Source: CAVQCJ01 sp963771835
GTDB lineage: Bacteria > Actinomycetota > Actinomycetes > Prado026
Length of the DNA: 64,000 bases
Direction of reading: 5' to 3'
Assembly: GCA_963771835.1 (NCBI GenBank)
Contig: CAVYVA010000007.1
Span: 44,532 to 108,531 of the forward strand
A program made the position numbers and the translations under genes. Positions 26,396 to 34,961 of this stretch are shown here, in pieces. Below the pieces are notes generated by a model, which saw only the letters and a list, made by a program, of their open reading frames with translations, was not told where the DNA came from and did not search any database. Each line of letters starts with the position of its first letter. Positions within the stretch are counted from its first letter, which is position 1.

Positions 26396-27409
26396 TCACA
26401 GACCGAGCTCCGCACGCATGGACGTCGCCCCCGGAGCCAGCGTTCCGGGCAGGCCGAGCAGATCCTCGGTCGTGCGCAGCAGGGACAGGTGCGTGAAGCG
26501 TGCAGCGGTGGTCGTCCCCGGTCGGACGGCGGGCGCGACGACGATCAACGCCACGTGGTTCCCGTGTGCCGAGTCGTCCTCGTCCCAGGTGACGAACACC
26601 GCGGTGCGCCCGGCGCCGTACGTCGGGCTGGCGGTGATCACCTCGAGGATCCGGCCCAGCCACGCGTCACCCCGGCCGACGGAGCAGTCATGGGTGTCGT
26701 CGCACAGGTCGGGTACCACCAGGGAGAACGTGGGCAGGGTCCCGGAGCGGAGCGCGACGGCGAACGGGCCACTGCTGAGGTCGCCCAGCGGCACGTCGTC
26801 GGACAGGCAGGTCGGGTAGAGCTCGGTGTAGTACAGCGCGGGGTTGTGCTTGGTCGCGTACGTGTCGGTCGAGTAGCGGGCGCAGGCGACCGGCATCGAC
26901 TCGGCGTACGTCCGCCACGTGCCTGCGGACGCTGCCAGCTCGGAGAAGATCGACCCTCCGGCGATGCGGTGCACGAACGGCCCGGCGTCGTCGCTGATCC
27001 CGTGGGTGCTCCCAGAGGTCAGGGCCAGGTAGTTGGGCAGTGAAGGGTGCGCGACCGCTGAGTAGGCGGTGGCACGCCCGCAGGCCCGGGCCAGGGACGT
27101 CGTCCGCTCAGACGCCGGTGAGCCGACGACGGAACCCGCCGCCTTGTTCTCCATGATGATCCACACGACGTGGTCGTACCTGGTCGGCGCGGCGGCTCCC
27201 ACGCACGGCGCAGCAGTCCGTGCCGGCGCGGTCGCGCTCGGCCCGCTCGGCCCGCTGGGCTCGCTCGGAACGCCGGTGCCGACGACCGACGGAGCACCCG
27301 AGGCGCCGGAGCCGCGGGGGGCGGACGGAGATGGCACGCATGCGGACAGCGTCAGCAGGCAGGCCAAGGCGAGCGTCGCTGCCGGACCGGCTCGCCGCGG
27401 ATGTCTCAT
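26396..27409 (-). CDS. secreted phosphoesterase lipoprotein (AcpA/phospholipase C-like)
   Basis: Extracytoplasmic phosphoesterase of 337 residues. A lipoprotein signal (LALACLLTLSAC) is followed by a Ser/Pro-rich linker and the phosphoesterase domain: YDHVVWIIMENK (metal/nucleophile region), HPSLPNYLALTSGSTHG, FSLVVPDLCDDTHDC and FVTWDEDDSAHGNHVALIVVAP. These match the family of acid phosphatases and phospholipases C (PF04185). It is the last gene of the murT operon: its ATG overlaps the preceding stop by 4 bp (ATGA). The probable substrate is a phosphomonoester or wall/teichoic-type phosphodiester outside the membrane. Confidence 0.86.
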   Translation of the reverse strand: MRHPRRAGPAATLALACLLTLSACVPSPSAPRGSGASGAPSVVGTGVPSEPSGPSGPSATAPARTAAPCVGAAAPTRYDHVVWIIMENKAAGSVVGSPASERTTSLARACGRATAYSAVAHPSLPNYLALTSGSTHGISDDAGPFVHRIAGGSIFSELAASAGTWRTYAESMPVACARYSTDTYATKHNPALYYTELYPTCLSDDVPLGDLSSGPFAVALRSGTLPTFSLVVPDLCDDTHDCSVGRGDAWLGRILEVITASPTYGAGRTAVFVTWDEDDSAHGNHVALIVVAPAVRPGTTTAARFTHLSLLRTTEDLLGLPGTLAPGATSMRAELGL

Positions 27410-28276
27410 GCCGACTCCCCTGCCGGTGCTCGGTCAGCTGGCGGGGATCCGCGCTGCACGTCCACGTGGACGTGGTCGTAGTGGAGCAGGGTCGCGTTGG
27501 TGGTGGTGCCTTCGGGGTACAGCGTACGGGCGCCAGCCTCGCTGGTCCCAGCCGCCGGGTGTCCACACCCGTGCGTCGAAGATCACCGTGGCGATCTGCA
27601 GCGGTTGGGCGTGGGCGACCAGCCACTGCGCCAGCACCCAGCCGTGCCGGATGCTCTTGGCGGTGATCGGCCGGTACAGGAAGTCGATGGCCCGGCCCTC
27701 GTAGTGCGCCGACCCGGGCACGTGCCCGGTGGTGACCCCGCCGGGCATGAAGCCACCGGCCGGCAGCGGCCCGAAGATGCGTTTGACCGCGGTCCACACC
27801 TCGTTGGCGCGTCTGGTCAGTCCGTCCGGCTGCATCGCCTCGGGCCGGGCCGGGGGCAGCGACGAGGTGCACGCGAGCGCGGCCGGTACGTACCCGCGCA
27901 GGGACGTGGCGATGGCCTCGGCCCGGGCCGCCTGCGCGGGCCAGGCCAGGGCGACCTGCCCGCTGGTGGTGGCCAGCGGGGCGGCGTTGTTCTGGTCCCG
28001 CCCGGCCAGATCGGTCAAGGTCATGGCCAGGGCCGACGGCAGCGGCAGCTGAGCGGTCCCGACCTGGAGGGTGCAGCCCAGCCGAGGTGCACCCGCAGGC
28101 GCCGACGCCGGCGCCGGGACCGCCGCTTGGCCGATGCCGTCCTGCCACGCGTCCAGCGCCGGCCACGCCACGGCGGTACCGGCCAGCGCGAGCACAGAGG
28201 CGAACAGCACCCGGCGGCGGCGCGCCACGTGCGGTGGCACATCGGGCAGCCGCCACCTGCGGCCGGCGCGGTTCAC
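27406..28276 (-). CDS. membrane-anchored M15-like peptidase candidate in murT-gatD operon, frameshifted
   Basis: About 289 residues after repair. The basic N-terminus and one transmembrane helix (VLFASVLALAGTAVAW) precede a domain with PGSAHYEGRAIDFLY, an S-x-H-x(2)-G-x-A-x-D signature typical of zinc D-Ala-D-Ala carboxypeptidases of the M15/VanY type. The expected second zinc site, HYDHVHVDV, appears only after correcting a +1 shift near 27540. Locus length 3n+1 agrees. The start GTG overlaps the gatD stop and its stop overlaps the phosphoesterase start, both by 4 bp. I infer a peptidoglycan stem-peptide hydrolase; activity is not proven. Confidence 0.68.
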
Positions 28277-28926
28277 AGCGCCGCCGACCTGTCGTGACGG
28301 CTGATGGCGCGACGGATCAGGTGGTCGGCCAGAGCCGGGTTGCGCGCGAGCACCGGGCCGTGCAGGTACGTCCCCATCGCCGAACCCGTCACGGCGCCCT
28401 CGGTGCGACGGTGGGAGTTGTTCCCGGTTCCCCGCAGGACGCGGCCGAGGGGGTCCTGTCCCGGTCCGAGCTCGGTCATCCCGGAGTGGTTCTCGTAGCC
28501 GGAGAGCTGCCCGAAGGGGCTGGACACGACGATGTCGCCGGTGACGCGTGCGGAGCCCGCGACGCTGACGGCGTCGAACACGCCGATCCCCGGCAGCACG
28601 TCGCCGTCGCGCGTCGTGAAGCTGGTGCCGAACAGCTGGTACAGGCCGCACACCACGAGCATGGGCACGTCCTGGTGGAGGGCGGCGTGGACCGCGTCCG
28701 CCCGCAGCGCCAGGTCCTCGCTGACGATCCGCTGGCTCACGTCGGCCCCGCCGCCACCCAGCACGAGGTCCACGCCGGTGAAGTCGAACGGCTCACCGGA
28801 CTCGACGGCGAGCACGTCACAGTCGTGCCCCATCCATCGGAGCCGCTGGCGGATCACGATCACGTTCCCGGTGTCCGCGTACAGGTTCATCTCGCGGGGG
28901 TACAGGTGCGCGAGCCGTAGCCTCAC
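28273..28926 (-). CDS. gatD: lipid II isoglutaminyl synthase, glutaminase subunit GatD
   Basis: Class I glutamine amidotransferase-like subunit of 217 residues that supplies ammonia to MurT for amidation of the D-Glu in the lipid II stem peptide. The catalytic Cys lies in MLVVCGLYQLFG and the catalytic His in MGTYLHGPVLARNP; the N-terminal RLAHLYPREMNLYADTGN is typical of actinobacterial GatD. The GTG start at 28926 overlaps the MurT stop by 4 bp, consistent with a stoichiometric MurT/GatD complex at the inner membrane face. Confidence 0.93.
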   Translation of the reverse strand: MRLRLAHLYPREMNLYADTGNVIVIRQRLRWMGHDCDVLAVESGEPFDFTGVDLVLGGGGADVSQRIVSEDLALRADAVHAALHQDVPMLVVCGLYQLFGTSFTTRDGDVLPGIGVFDAVSVAGSARVTGDIVVSSPFGQLSGYENHSGMTELGPGQDPLGRVLRGTGNNSHRRTEGAVTGSAMGTYLHGPVLARNPALADHLIRRAISRHDRSAAL

Positions 28927-30335
28927 GCAGCCGCTGCCGAGCTGACCGCGCCCCGGTGCAGCAACTCGCGGCGCACGGCCAGCATCGCGGTGTAGGTGGC
29001 CAGCACGTAGCCGGTCCCGCCGGGCGGTACCGCGGACAGCAGCTCGCGCACGGCTCCCGCGCGCGACGGCGGGATCGGAGCCGGGACCCCGGCGTACCAG
29101 AGCCGCTGCTGGAGCTCGGCGGCGCGGGTGCCGTAGGCGATCACCGGGCCCGGCCGGCCGGCCAGCGCCTCCAGGGGCACGTCCCAGATCCACGACACGT
29201 CGCGTCCGTCGGCGGCCGCGTCGTTGAGCACGATCAGCGCAGGAGCCGCAGCGTGGTCGACGAGGTGGCTCCGGATGACTTCGGTGCAACCGGTCGGGTT
29301 CTTCACCAGCAGGAGTCGGATCCGCCGGCCGTCCACGTCCAGCTCCTCCGACCGGCCGAACGCCGGGGGGCACGCGCTGATGGCCGGACCGGCCACCGCG
29401 GGGTGCGCACCCAAGGCGACGCAGGCCGCGAGTGCCGCCAGCGCGTTGTACACGTTGTACGTGCCCGGCGACCTCGTCAGCATGCCCTGCGGTCGACCGT
29501 CCACCTGCACGACGTACGGCAACCCGTCCGCGGTCGCGGTGCCCGTCCGGGTCACGTGGACGGCGGGAGCCGGTCGCCCGAAGTCACCGGCCGGGCAGGC
29601 GTAGTGGCCCAGCTGGGCGAACAGCACGCTCGTGTAGTGCAGGAGACGGCCACAGGCCGGACAGTGCTCGGCATCGCGTTCGGCGGGCGGCGCTCCGGCG
29701 CTCCCCAGACCCGCGCTCTCCTCGATCCCGAAGTGGTGCACGCGTCCGGCGGGCAGGTCCCGGCCCAGGTCCGCGACGCGCGGGTCGTCGGCGTTGAGCA
29801 GGACGTCGGCCCGCGTGGTGCGGACGCCGGCGAGGATCCGGCCGGTCACCGACTCGAGCTCCGGGTGCCGGTCCAGCTGGTCACGGAACACGTTGAGGAC
29901 GACCACGAGACGGGGGTCGAGCTCCGCGGCGACGGACGGCAGCGTGTCCTCGTCGACCTCGAACACCCCCACGGTGGCCCGACCGGTGCCGGTCGTGGTG
30001 CGGCTGCGACCTGGACCGGCCGCGAGCGCGGCCGCGATGCCCTGCCGAAGGTTCGACCCGCTGCGGTTGGTCACGACGACCTCACCGGCGGCGCTGAGGC
30101 CGCTGACGATCTGCCGGGTCGTCGTGGTCTTCCCGTTCGTGCCGGTGACCAGCACGACGCCTCCCGGGAGCGCGGCCGCCAGTCGGGCCATCGCTCCGGG
30201 CTCGAGCCGGTTCAGCACCATCCCCGGCAGGGCCTGACCCGACCCGGTCCCCAGCATCCGACTCGCTCGGGCGGCGACCCGAGCGGCGCGCACGCTCAGC
30301 GTCGGAGCCGAGTGGGACGTCCGTCCGTCAGACAC
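28923..30335 (-). CDS. murT: lipid II isoglutaminyl synthase, Mur ligase-like subunit MurT
   Basis: MurT of 470 residues: Mur ligase central domain with P-loop VTGTNGKTTTTRQI, NVFRDQLDRHPELE, an inserted zinc-ribbon region, and a C-terminal DUF1727 domain (VKNPTGCTEVIRSHL, LNDAAADGRDVSWIWDV). It activates the D-Glu carboxylate for amidation with GatD. In the ribbon the first pair is CPACGRLL, but the second is CPAGDFGRP, so one of the four expected Cys is Gly. GTG 30335 is preceded by GCGAGG. First gene of a four-gene coupled operon. Confidence 0.93.
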   Translation of the reverse strand: MSDGRTSHSAPTLSVRAARVAARASRMLGTGSGQALPGMVLNRLEPGAMARLAAALPGGVVLVTGTNGKTTTTRQIVSGLSAAGEVVVTNRSGSNLRQGIAAALAAGPGRSRTTTGTGRATVGVFEVDEDTLPSVAAELDPRLVVVLNVFRDQLDRHPELESVTGRILAGVRTTRADVLLNADDPRVADLGRDLPAGRVHHFGIEESAGLGSAGAPPAERDAEHCPACGRLLHYTSVLFAQLGHYACPAGDFGRPAPAVHVTRTGTATADGLPYVVQVDGRPQGMLTRSPGTYNVYNALAALAACVALGAHPAVAGPAISACPPAFGRSEELDVDGRRIRLLLVKNPTGCTEVIRSHLVDHAAAPALIVLNDAAADGRDVSWIWDVPLEALAGRPGPVIAYGTRAAELQQRLWYAGVPAPIPPSRAGAVRELLSAVPPGGTGYVLATYTAMLAVRRELLHRGAVSSAAAA

Positions 30336-30460
30336 CCTCGCAACGTATGTCGTGCGTGGTAACCCGACGGTAAGGGGACGGCCTCGCGACGGTGCGGATC
30401 CGAACGCCCTGCGGGGCGGACGGGTCCCGACGTTGACCGGACGATGACCCGGGGGTTGCG

Positions 30461-32089
30461 CTAGCGGAGGTGGGCCCAGACGCCGGTGCCGCCGGCGTTC
30501 ACGATCGCCGAGTCGCCGATGAGAGTGAACGGCGTGCTGCCGATCGTGGCCGCGTCCGTCAGGGCCGGGTGCCCGCCGGTCACCAGGTAGAGCTGCCCCG
30601 TGCTGCCGTCGCTGACCACGGTCCCGTCGGCTGGCACGAAGCTCATGTGGTTCCAGATGCCCCCGGACCCGGCCTGGTCGACCGCGGCCTGGTTGACCAG
30701 CACGTACGGCTGGTTCCCGCCGAAGGTGGACCACGTGCTGACGAACACCGGCGCGCCCCCGGCCACCTCGTACACCTGGCCGGTCTCCACCGTCCGCACG
30801 AACGTCCCGTCGCGCACGGTCGTCGAGAGATGGCTGTACGGGCCGGTCCCGCCGGCGTGGACGATGTCCGAGTCATCGATCCCGACGTAGTGCTGGACCC
30901 CTCCGTACGGTGTCCAGCTGGACACGATGACCGGGGCTCCGCCGGCCACGCGGTACACGTGCCGGTCGGTCAGATCGACGACGAACGTGCCTTCCGACGG
31001 CGAGCTGCGGAGCGTGTAGAACGCGGCCGCGGAGATCTGCCGCACCGGATGGGGTCCGCCGACACGCGACCAGCTGGTGACGAACAACGGCGCCAGCCCC
31101 GCGATCTCGTACACGTACTTGTCGCCGGTCACCCGCACGAACGTCCCGTCCGGGAACTGGGCGGCGGTCGCTGTCCCGGTGAAGGGCGCCACGATCCCCG
31201 GGCGCGAGGTCGACGCGAGAGCGGCGAGCTGGGCCTTGGTCCCACCGAAGCGGTCCCGGTCCACCCGGGCCGGGATGCCCGGCACCGCTGCCGGGGACCC
31301 GAACGTGCCGTTGCTGTACTGCCACAGCGTCCACCTCGGCCAGCCGCCGACGGCGTTCGGCGCGGCCGCCGTCGTGTAGTGCGCCTCCCACAGCGGGTAG
31401 CGCGCGAAGGCCTTCGAGCCGGCCATCGCCGTGCTCCAGAAGTACGGGCCGGAGTAGATCATCGGGATACGCCCGGTGTCCCGTTGCACCCGCGTGAGGA
31501 ACGCGCTGGTCCAGCTGATCAGCGCGGCCGGGCTCAAGCCACCCGTCGCCTCGAGGTCCAGCACCGGGGGCAGCATCGTCCCGCCGATGCCGCTCACCTG
31601 GCGGGCGAAGGCGTCGGCCTGCGCGGTCGCCGAGACGGCCGGGTCGGCGTAGTGGTAGAGCCCGACGACGAGACCGGCCGCCCGCGCTCCGACCAGGTCC
31701 GTCATCGCGTACGGGTTGGTGTAGGTCGTCGACTCCGTGGCCTTGAGCACGGTGAACGACTGCCCCGACGCAGCCACGGCGCGCCAGTCGATGGGCTTGC
31801 CGCCCGGGTGCTGGTAGGAGGAGACGTCCGTCCCCAGGGTGTAGCTCACCGTCGCGGCCGCCGTCGCGCGGGACATGCTCGGCGTCGTCGGGCCGCCGGC
31901 GTCGGGCGACCCGGCCGGCAGCATGCTCGCGGTCTGCTGCTGCGCGGTCTGCTGGGTCGGCGGCTGCGGCAGGCCGCCGGTTGATGTCGCGTACGCGGGC
32001 GAGGCGACCAGGGCGGTGATCACGCTCAGCACCGCGACCGCGAGACCGGCGGCGGCGCTGTCGAGGGGACGGGAGCGGTTCGAGGGCAT
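30461..32089 (-). CDS. secreted GH25 lysozyme with C-terminal propeller-like repeats
   Basis: Exported muramidase of 542 residues. N-terminal signal (LAVAVLSVITALVASPAYA), a Gln/Thr-rich linker, then GH25 (residues ~85-290) starting GTDVSSYQHPGGKPIDW with catalytic acidic residues in LDLEATGG and the late Asp in WQYSN. The C-terminal ~240 residues are at least five ~50-residue repeats with DGTFVR-x-VY-x-VAGGAPVFVS-x-W, probably a beta-propeller or wall-binding module. It cleaves MurNAc-GlcNAc bonds. ATG 32089 is used, although GTG 32149 (GGGGGA upstream) is in frame and has a better ribosome binding site. Confidence 0.88.
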   Translation of the reverse strand: MPSNRSRPLDSAAAGLAVAVLSVITALVASPAYATSTGGLPQPPTQQTAQQQTASMLPAGSPDAGGPTTPSMSRATAAATVSYTLGTDVSSYQHPGGKPIDWRAVAASGQSFTVLKATESTTYTNPYAMTDLVGARAAGLVVGLYHYADPAVSATAQADAFARQVSGIGGTMLPPVLDLEATGGLSPAALISWTSAFLTRVQRDTGRIPMIYSGPYFWSTAMAGSKAFARYPLWEAHYTTAAAPNAVGGWPRWTLWQYSNGTFGSPAAVPGIPARVDRDRFGGTKAQLAALASTSRPGIVAPFTGTATAAQFPDGTFVRVTGDKYVYEIAGLAPLFVTSWSRVGGPHPVRQISAAAFYTLRSSPSEGTFVVDLTDRHVYRVAGGAPVIVSSWTPYGGVQHYVGIDDSDIVHAGGTGPYSHLSTTVRDGTFVRTVETGQVYEVAGGAPVFVSTWSTFGGNQPYVLVNQAAVDQAGSGGIWNHMSFVPADGTVVSDGSTGQLYLVTGGHPALTDAATIGSTPFTLIGDSAIVNAGGTGVWAHLR

Positions 32090-32316
32090 TCCTAGGTGTC
32101 GGACGAGTCGCGGGTGGCGTTGAGCCCCAGCGCCGGCGAGTTCAGCCACCGTCCGTTCCCCCGATCGGCGCATCGGGTCACGATCCGTAGTTTGATCGTC
32201 ACCGAAGGCTGGTCGACGCCGGGGGTCGCCAGTCCTACCGTGTGGCTCGTCCAGGTTGCCTGGGCCCAGCAGGACCCACGCAGCGCTCTGTGGCCACGCA
32301 GAAGGTCGGTGGAGTC

Positions 32317-33951
32317 GTGAGGAAACCAAGGATCTGGGCGGTCGCAGCCGCGGCGGGGGCACTAGCGGTAGTGATGGGCTATCCGGCAGTGGCGTCAAGC
32401 GCGGCCGGCGGAACCGCGCCGGCGGCCAAGCCCACCGCCCACGCCCACGTGGACTGCAGCAAGCCGGCCACCCTCTGTACCGAGGTGGCCGACTCCGAAC
32501 AGGTCTTCGGTGAAGGCAACTATGTCGGCCATGACGAGCCGTCGTTGCTGTTCTACTCGAACGTCGCCGGCTCCGGCAACCGGATGCAGTACACCGGGGT
32601 CATCCCGACGGACCCGCCTCCCGCGCCGATACCGGGGAAGCGCTCCTACAACTTCATGCTGGCTGCAACGTTCTGGTACGGCATGGCACTGTGCGACACC
32701 CAGTCCTACCCGCTCCAGGTGAAGACCTGCCGCCCCGACAGCGACAGCAACATCGTGCCGCCGAGCAATCCAAGGCACGCCGGTACGGCGTTCATGGAGC
32801 TGCAGTTCTACCCGCCGGGCTACGTCCAGCAGTTCGACGGTTTCAGCTGCTCAGCTCGGCAGTGGTGCGTCGCGATGACCATCGACAGCCTGTCGCTCAA
32901 CCCGGTCACCGGCCAGTCGCTCAACGACACCTGCCAGTCCCAGGTCGGCATCGAGCCGGTCAACTTCGCGTACCTCACCCACAGCGGGACGCCGCAGGGC
33001 CCCCCGAACCCGGTGAACTTCGACCCGATCGCGTCCGGCAAGCCCAATCCGGCCAAGGATCTGTTCCTCAACCCAGGCGACCGGTACACGGTGACCCTGC
33101 ACGACACCGCGCACGGGCTGCAGACCGTGGTCCAGGACACGACCAACGGCCAGACCGGCTCGATGACGGCGAGCGCCGCCAACGGGTTCGGCCAGGTCAA
33201 GTTCGCCCCCAACCCGTCCACGGCCTGTACCAACATCCCCTACGACTTCCACCCCATGTACTCGACCTCCAGCCCCAAGACCCGGGTGCCCTGGGCCGCG
33301 CACTCCTACAACGTGGCCTTCGATGACGAGATCGGGCACTTCGACTACTGCAGCAAGGTGCCCGCACCCTTCGCCTCGTGCACGGGTCGGGAAGGCACCG
33401 ACGGTGAGGCCACCGACGGGGACGACAACTACTGCTTCCCGGCGTCGGCTGCCACCCTCGTCCCTGTCAGTGGATGCCTGGACACCAACTCCGGGTTCGA
33501 CGGACAGTCGTACCAGCGCCTCTGGCCGGACGGGAATCTCGGTCTGCATCCCTCGCCGATCCTGTTCACCAGTCCGAGGACAGGCGCGTCCTATTCGGTT
33601 GACTATGCACAGGTCGGGTTCGAGGCGGACCTTCCGCGTATCGAGGACCCGTCAGTAAGCCCGGGCAACAACTGCGACAGATCGACCGGCGCGGGGTGCT
33701 CCCGGATACCGCTCACGGACGACCACTCGCCCGCCGCTTTCTACCCGTACTTCACCAGCGGGCAGGCGCTGGGCGGTTGCGCCTGGACCATCGGCCAGAA
33801 CGTGCCCGGATTCACGACGAACGACTACGGCAAGAACAACCAGTACGGCCCGCTGCTGAGCCTGGCCTACACCGACATCGGTGGCGCGGTCGTGCACAGG
33901 TTCAACGACTTCCGGAAGATCATCACCAACACCTGCACTCAACGCACCTGA
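32317..33951 (+). CDS. large secreted protein of unknown function
   Basis: Protein of 544 residues with an N-terminal signal peptide (RKPRIWAVAAAAGALAVVMGYPAVASSA) and about 14 Cys in the mature part, so disulfides are likely. It is polar and beta-rich with no transmembrane helix, and contains repeated Asn/Pro/Tyr/Asp patches (NFMLAATFWYGMALCDTQSYP, GLHPSPILFTSPRTGASYSVDYAQVGFE). I do not recognise a named domain. GTG 32317 has GGTGGAG just upstream. It is divergent from the GH25 lysozyme. Its GC content looks lower than its neighbours. Fits a secreted enzyme or adhesin, but nothing visible decides. Confidence 0.75.
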   Translation: MRKPRIWAVAAAAGALAVVMGYPAVASSAAGGTAPAAKPTAHAHVDCSKPATLCTEVADSEQVFGEGNYVGHDEPSLLFYSNVAGSGNRMQYTGVIPTDPPPAPIPGKRSYNFMLAATFWYGMALCDTQSYPLQVKTCRPDSDSNIVPPSNPRHAGTAFMELQFYPPGYVQQFDGFSCSARQWCVAMTIDSLSLNPVTGQSLNDTCQSQVGIEPVNFAYLTHSGTPQGPPNPVNFDPIASGKPNPAKDLFLNPGDRYTVTLHDTAHGLQTVVQDTTNGQTGSMTASAANGFGQVKFAPNPSTACTNIPYDFHPMYSTSSPKTRVPWAAHSYNVAFDDEIGHFDYCSKVPAPFASCTGREGTDGEATDGDDNYCFPASAATLVPVSGCLDTNSGFDGQSYQRLWPDGNLGLHPSPILFTSPRTGASYSVDYAQVGFEADLPRIEDPSVSPGNNCDRSTGAGCSRIPLTDDHSPAAFYPYFTSGQALGGCAWTIGQNVPGFTTNDYGKNNQYGPLLSLAYTDIGGAVVHRFNDFRKIITNTCTQRT

Positions 33952-33962
33952 CGGACTCGACA

Positions 33963-33992
33963 GGAGGGGCTCTCTCAAGCGGGAGCCCCTCC
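33963..33992 (+). terminator. probable intrinsic terminator after the secreted protein gene
   Basis: A perfect 10-bp stem (arms 33963-33972 and 33983-33992) with a 10-nt loop begins 11 nt after the stop of the secreted protein gene at 33951. The stem is GC-rich. The following sequence CGTCTGTGG contains few T, so the U-tract is poor, as is common in high-GC actinobacteria. Confidence 0.7.
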
Positions 33993-34062
33993 CGTCTGTG
34001 GCCGATTGCACGGGCCGATGGCGACCCGGTCCTTGTGCGGGGTGCCGAGCTAGCCTGTTGTC

Positions 34063-34500
34063 GTGACCAAGATGACTCGGCAGGAGATGTTCGAGCTTGT
34101 GTCCACCGGGACCAAGACAGCACACGTGGCTTCGACCAGGGTGGACGGCAGCCCGCACGTCGCACCGGTCTGGTTCTGCGCCGACGGGACCCCTGACTCC
34201 TTCGTCATCCAGTTCACCACCAGCGCGTCCAGCGTGAAGGGCAGGAGTCTGCGGCGCGACAGTCGCGTCGCTCTCACCGTGGACGACCCGCACCCGCCGT
34301 TCGCGTTCGTGATCGTCGAGGGAACCGCCGTGCTCAGCGAGGACGTCGACCAGCTCCTCGAAGTAGCGACCCGGCTCGGAGAGAAGTACATGGGCCGCGA
34401 CCGGGGGGTCGAGTTCGGAAAGCGCAACGCCGTGGCCGGTGAGCTGCTGGCCACGGTACGTCCCGTGAAGCTGATCGGGGAGAAGGATCTGACGGACTGA
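34063..34500 (+). CDS. PPOX-class F420-dependent oxidoreductase
   Basis: Split-beta-barrel flavin/F420-binding protein of 145 residues of the pyridoxamine-5-phosphate-oxidase-like superfamily: TGTKTAHVASTRVDGSPHVAPVWF at the N-terminus, FTTSASSVKGRSLRRD, and IVEGTAVLSED. These belong to the actinobacterial F420-binding group that reduces diverse substrates with F420H2. GTG 34063 follows a GTT leader. The terminator upstream indicates an independent transcription unit. Cofactor choice (FMN or F420) is a family inference. Confidence 0.85.
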   Translation: MTKMTRQEMFELVSTGTKTAHVASTRVDGSPHVAPVWFCADGTPDSFVIQFTTSASSVKGRSLRRDSRVALTVDDPHPPFAFVIVEGTAVLSEDVDQLLEVATRLGEKYMGRDRGVEFGKRNAVAGELLATVRPVKLIGEKDLTD

Positions 34501-34584
34501 GGCGCGATCCGGATCCACCAGGCACCGGCTCACCGAGCCCCATATGCGGTTGCCGGGATGTGGGGTCACTGAGAGGCTCGCGGT

Positions 34585-34917
34585 ATGCCGCACAGCGCCG
34601 TCGACCCACCGTTCGATCAGTTCCTGGCAACCGCAGAGGCAGTCGCTCAGTCCCGGCCCGAGGTGGACCTCGAGATGGCCCGTGAGGTGTTCCTGGAGGC
34701 GGCGACCCTGCTCCACAACGGCCTCGCCCTTGACGGTCTGGACGAGCACGACGCCAACGCCGTTGTCGCTGGGCTGTGCATCGATCTCGTTGCTGCCGAT
34801 CCCGGCGCCGCCGTGCGCGCACGAGCCCAGGCAACGTTGGAGGCTCCCGGAGATCTGCACGACCCAGAAGGTGTGTCCGCGGCGTACCTGATCGCTGCGG
34901 GGCTGTTCCAGCTCTGA
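34585..34917 (+). CDS. conserved hypothetical protein
   Basis: Acidic, mostly helical protein of 110 residues (AEAVAQSRPEVDLEMAREVFLEAATLLHNG; VSAAYLIAAGLFQL at the end). I do not recognise it. Codon usage and acidic composition are normal for a real gene in this genome, and the ATG start follows a CGGT leader 84 bp after the PPOX gene, suggesting possible co-transcription. No motif, signal or membrane segment is visible. Confidence 0.6.
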   Translation: MPHSAVDPPFDQFLATAEAVAQSRPEVDLEMAREVFLEAATLLHNGLALDGLDEHDANAVVAGLCIDLVAADPGAAVRARAQATLEAPGDLHDPEGVSAAYLIAAGLFQL

Positions 34918-34961
34918 GAAGCGGCCCAGTGAACGCCCTCGTCGGCCGTGGGTCGGCGGCT

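Noticed and set aside
27434..28651. Single 405-residue frame for the M15-like gene starting at 28651
   Set aside because: Residues before GTG 28276 are antisense-like to gatD and unconserved; the GTG overlaps the gatD stop in the GTGA style of the operon.
30350..32316. Possible c-di-AMP (ydaO-type) riboswitch upstream of the GH25 lysozyme
   Set aside because: A GGTGGC/GCCACC stem and a TCCGACACC string look superficially similar, but the conserved core of that riboswitch could not be found, and the segment can be read as coding from GTG 32149.
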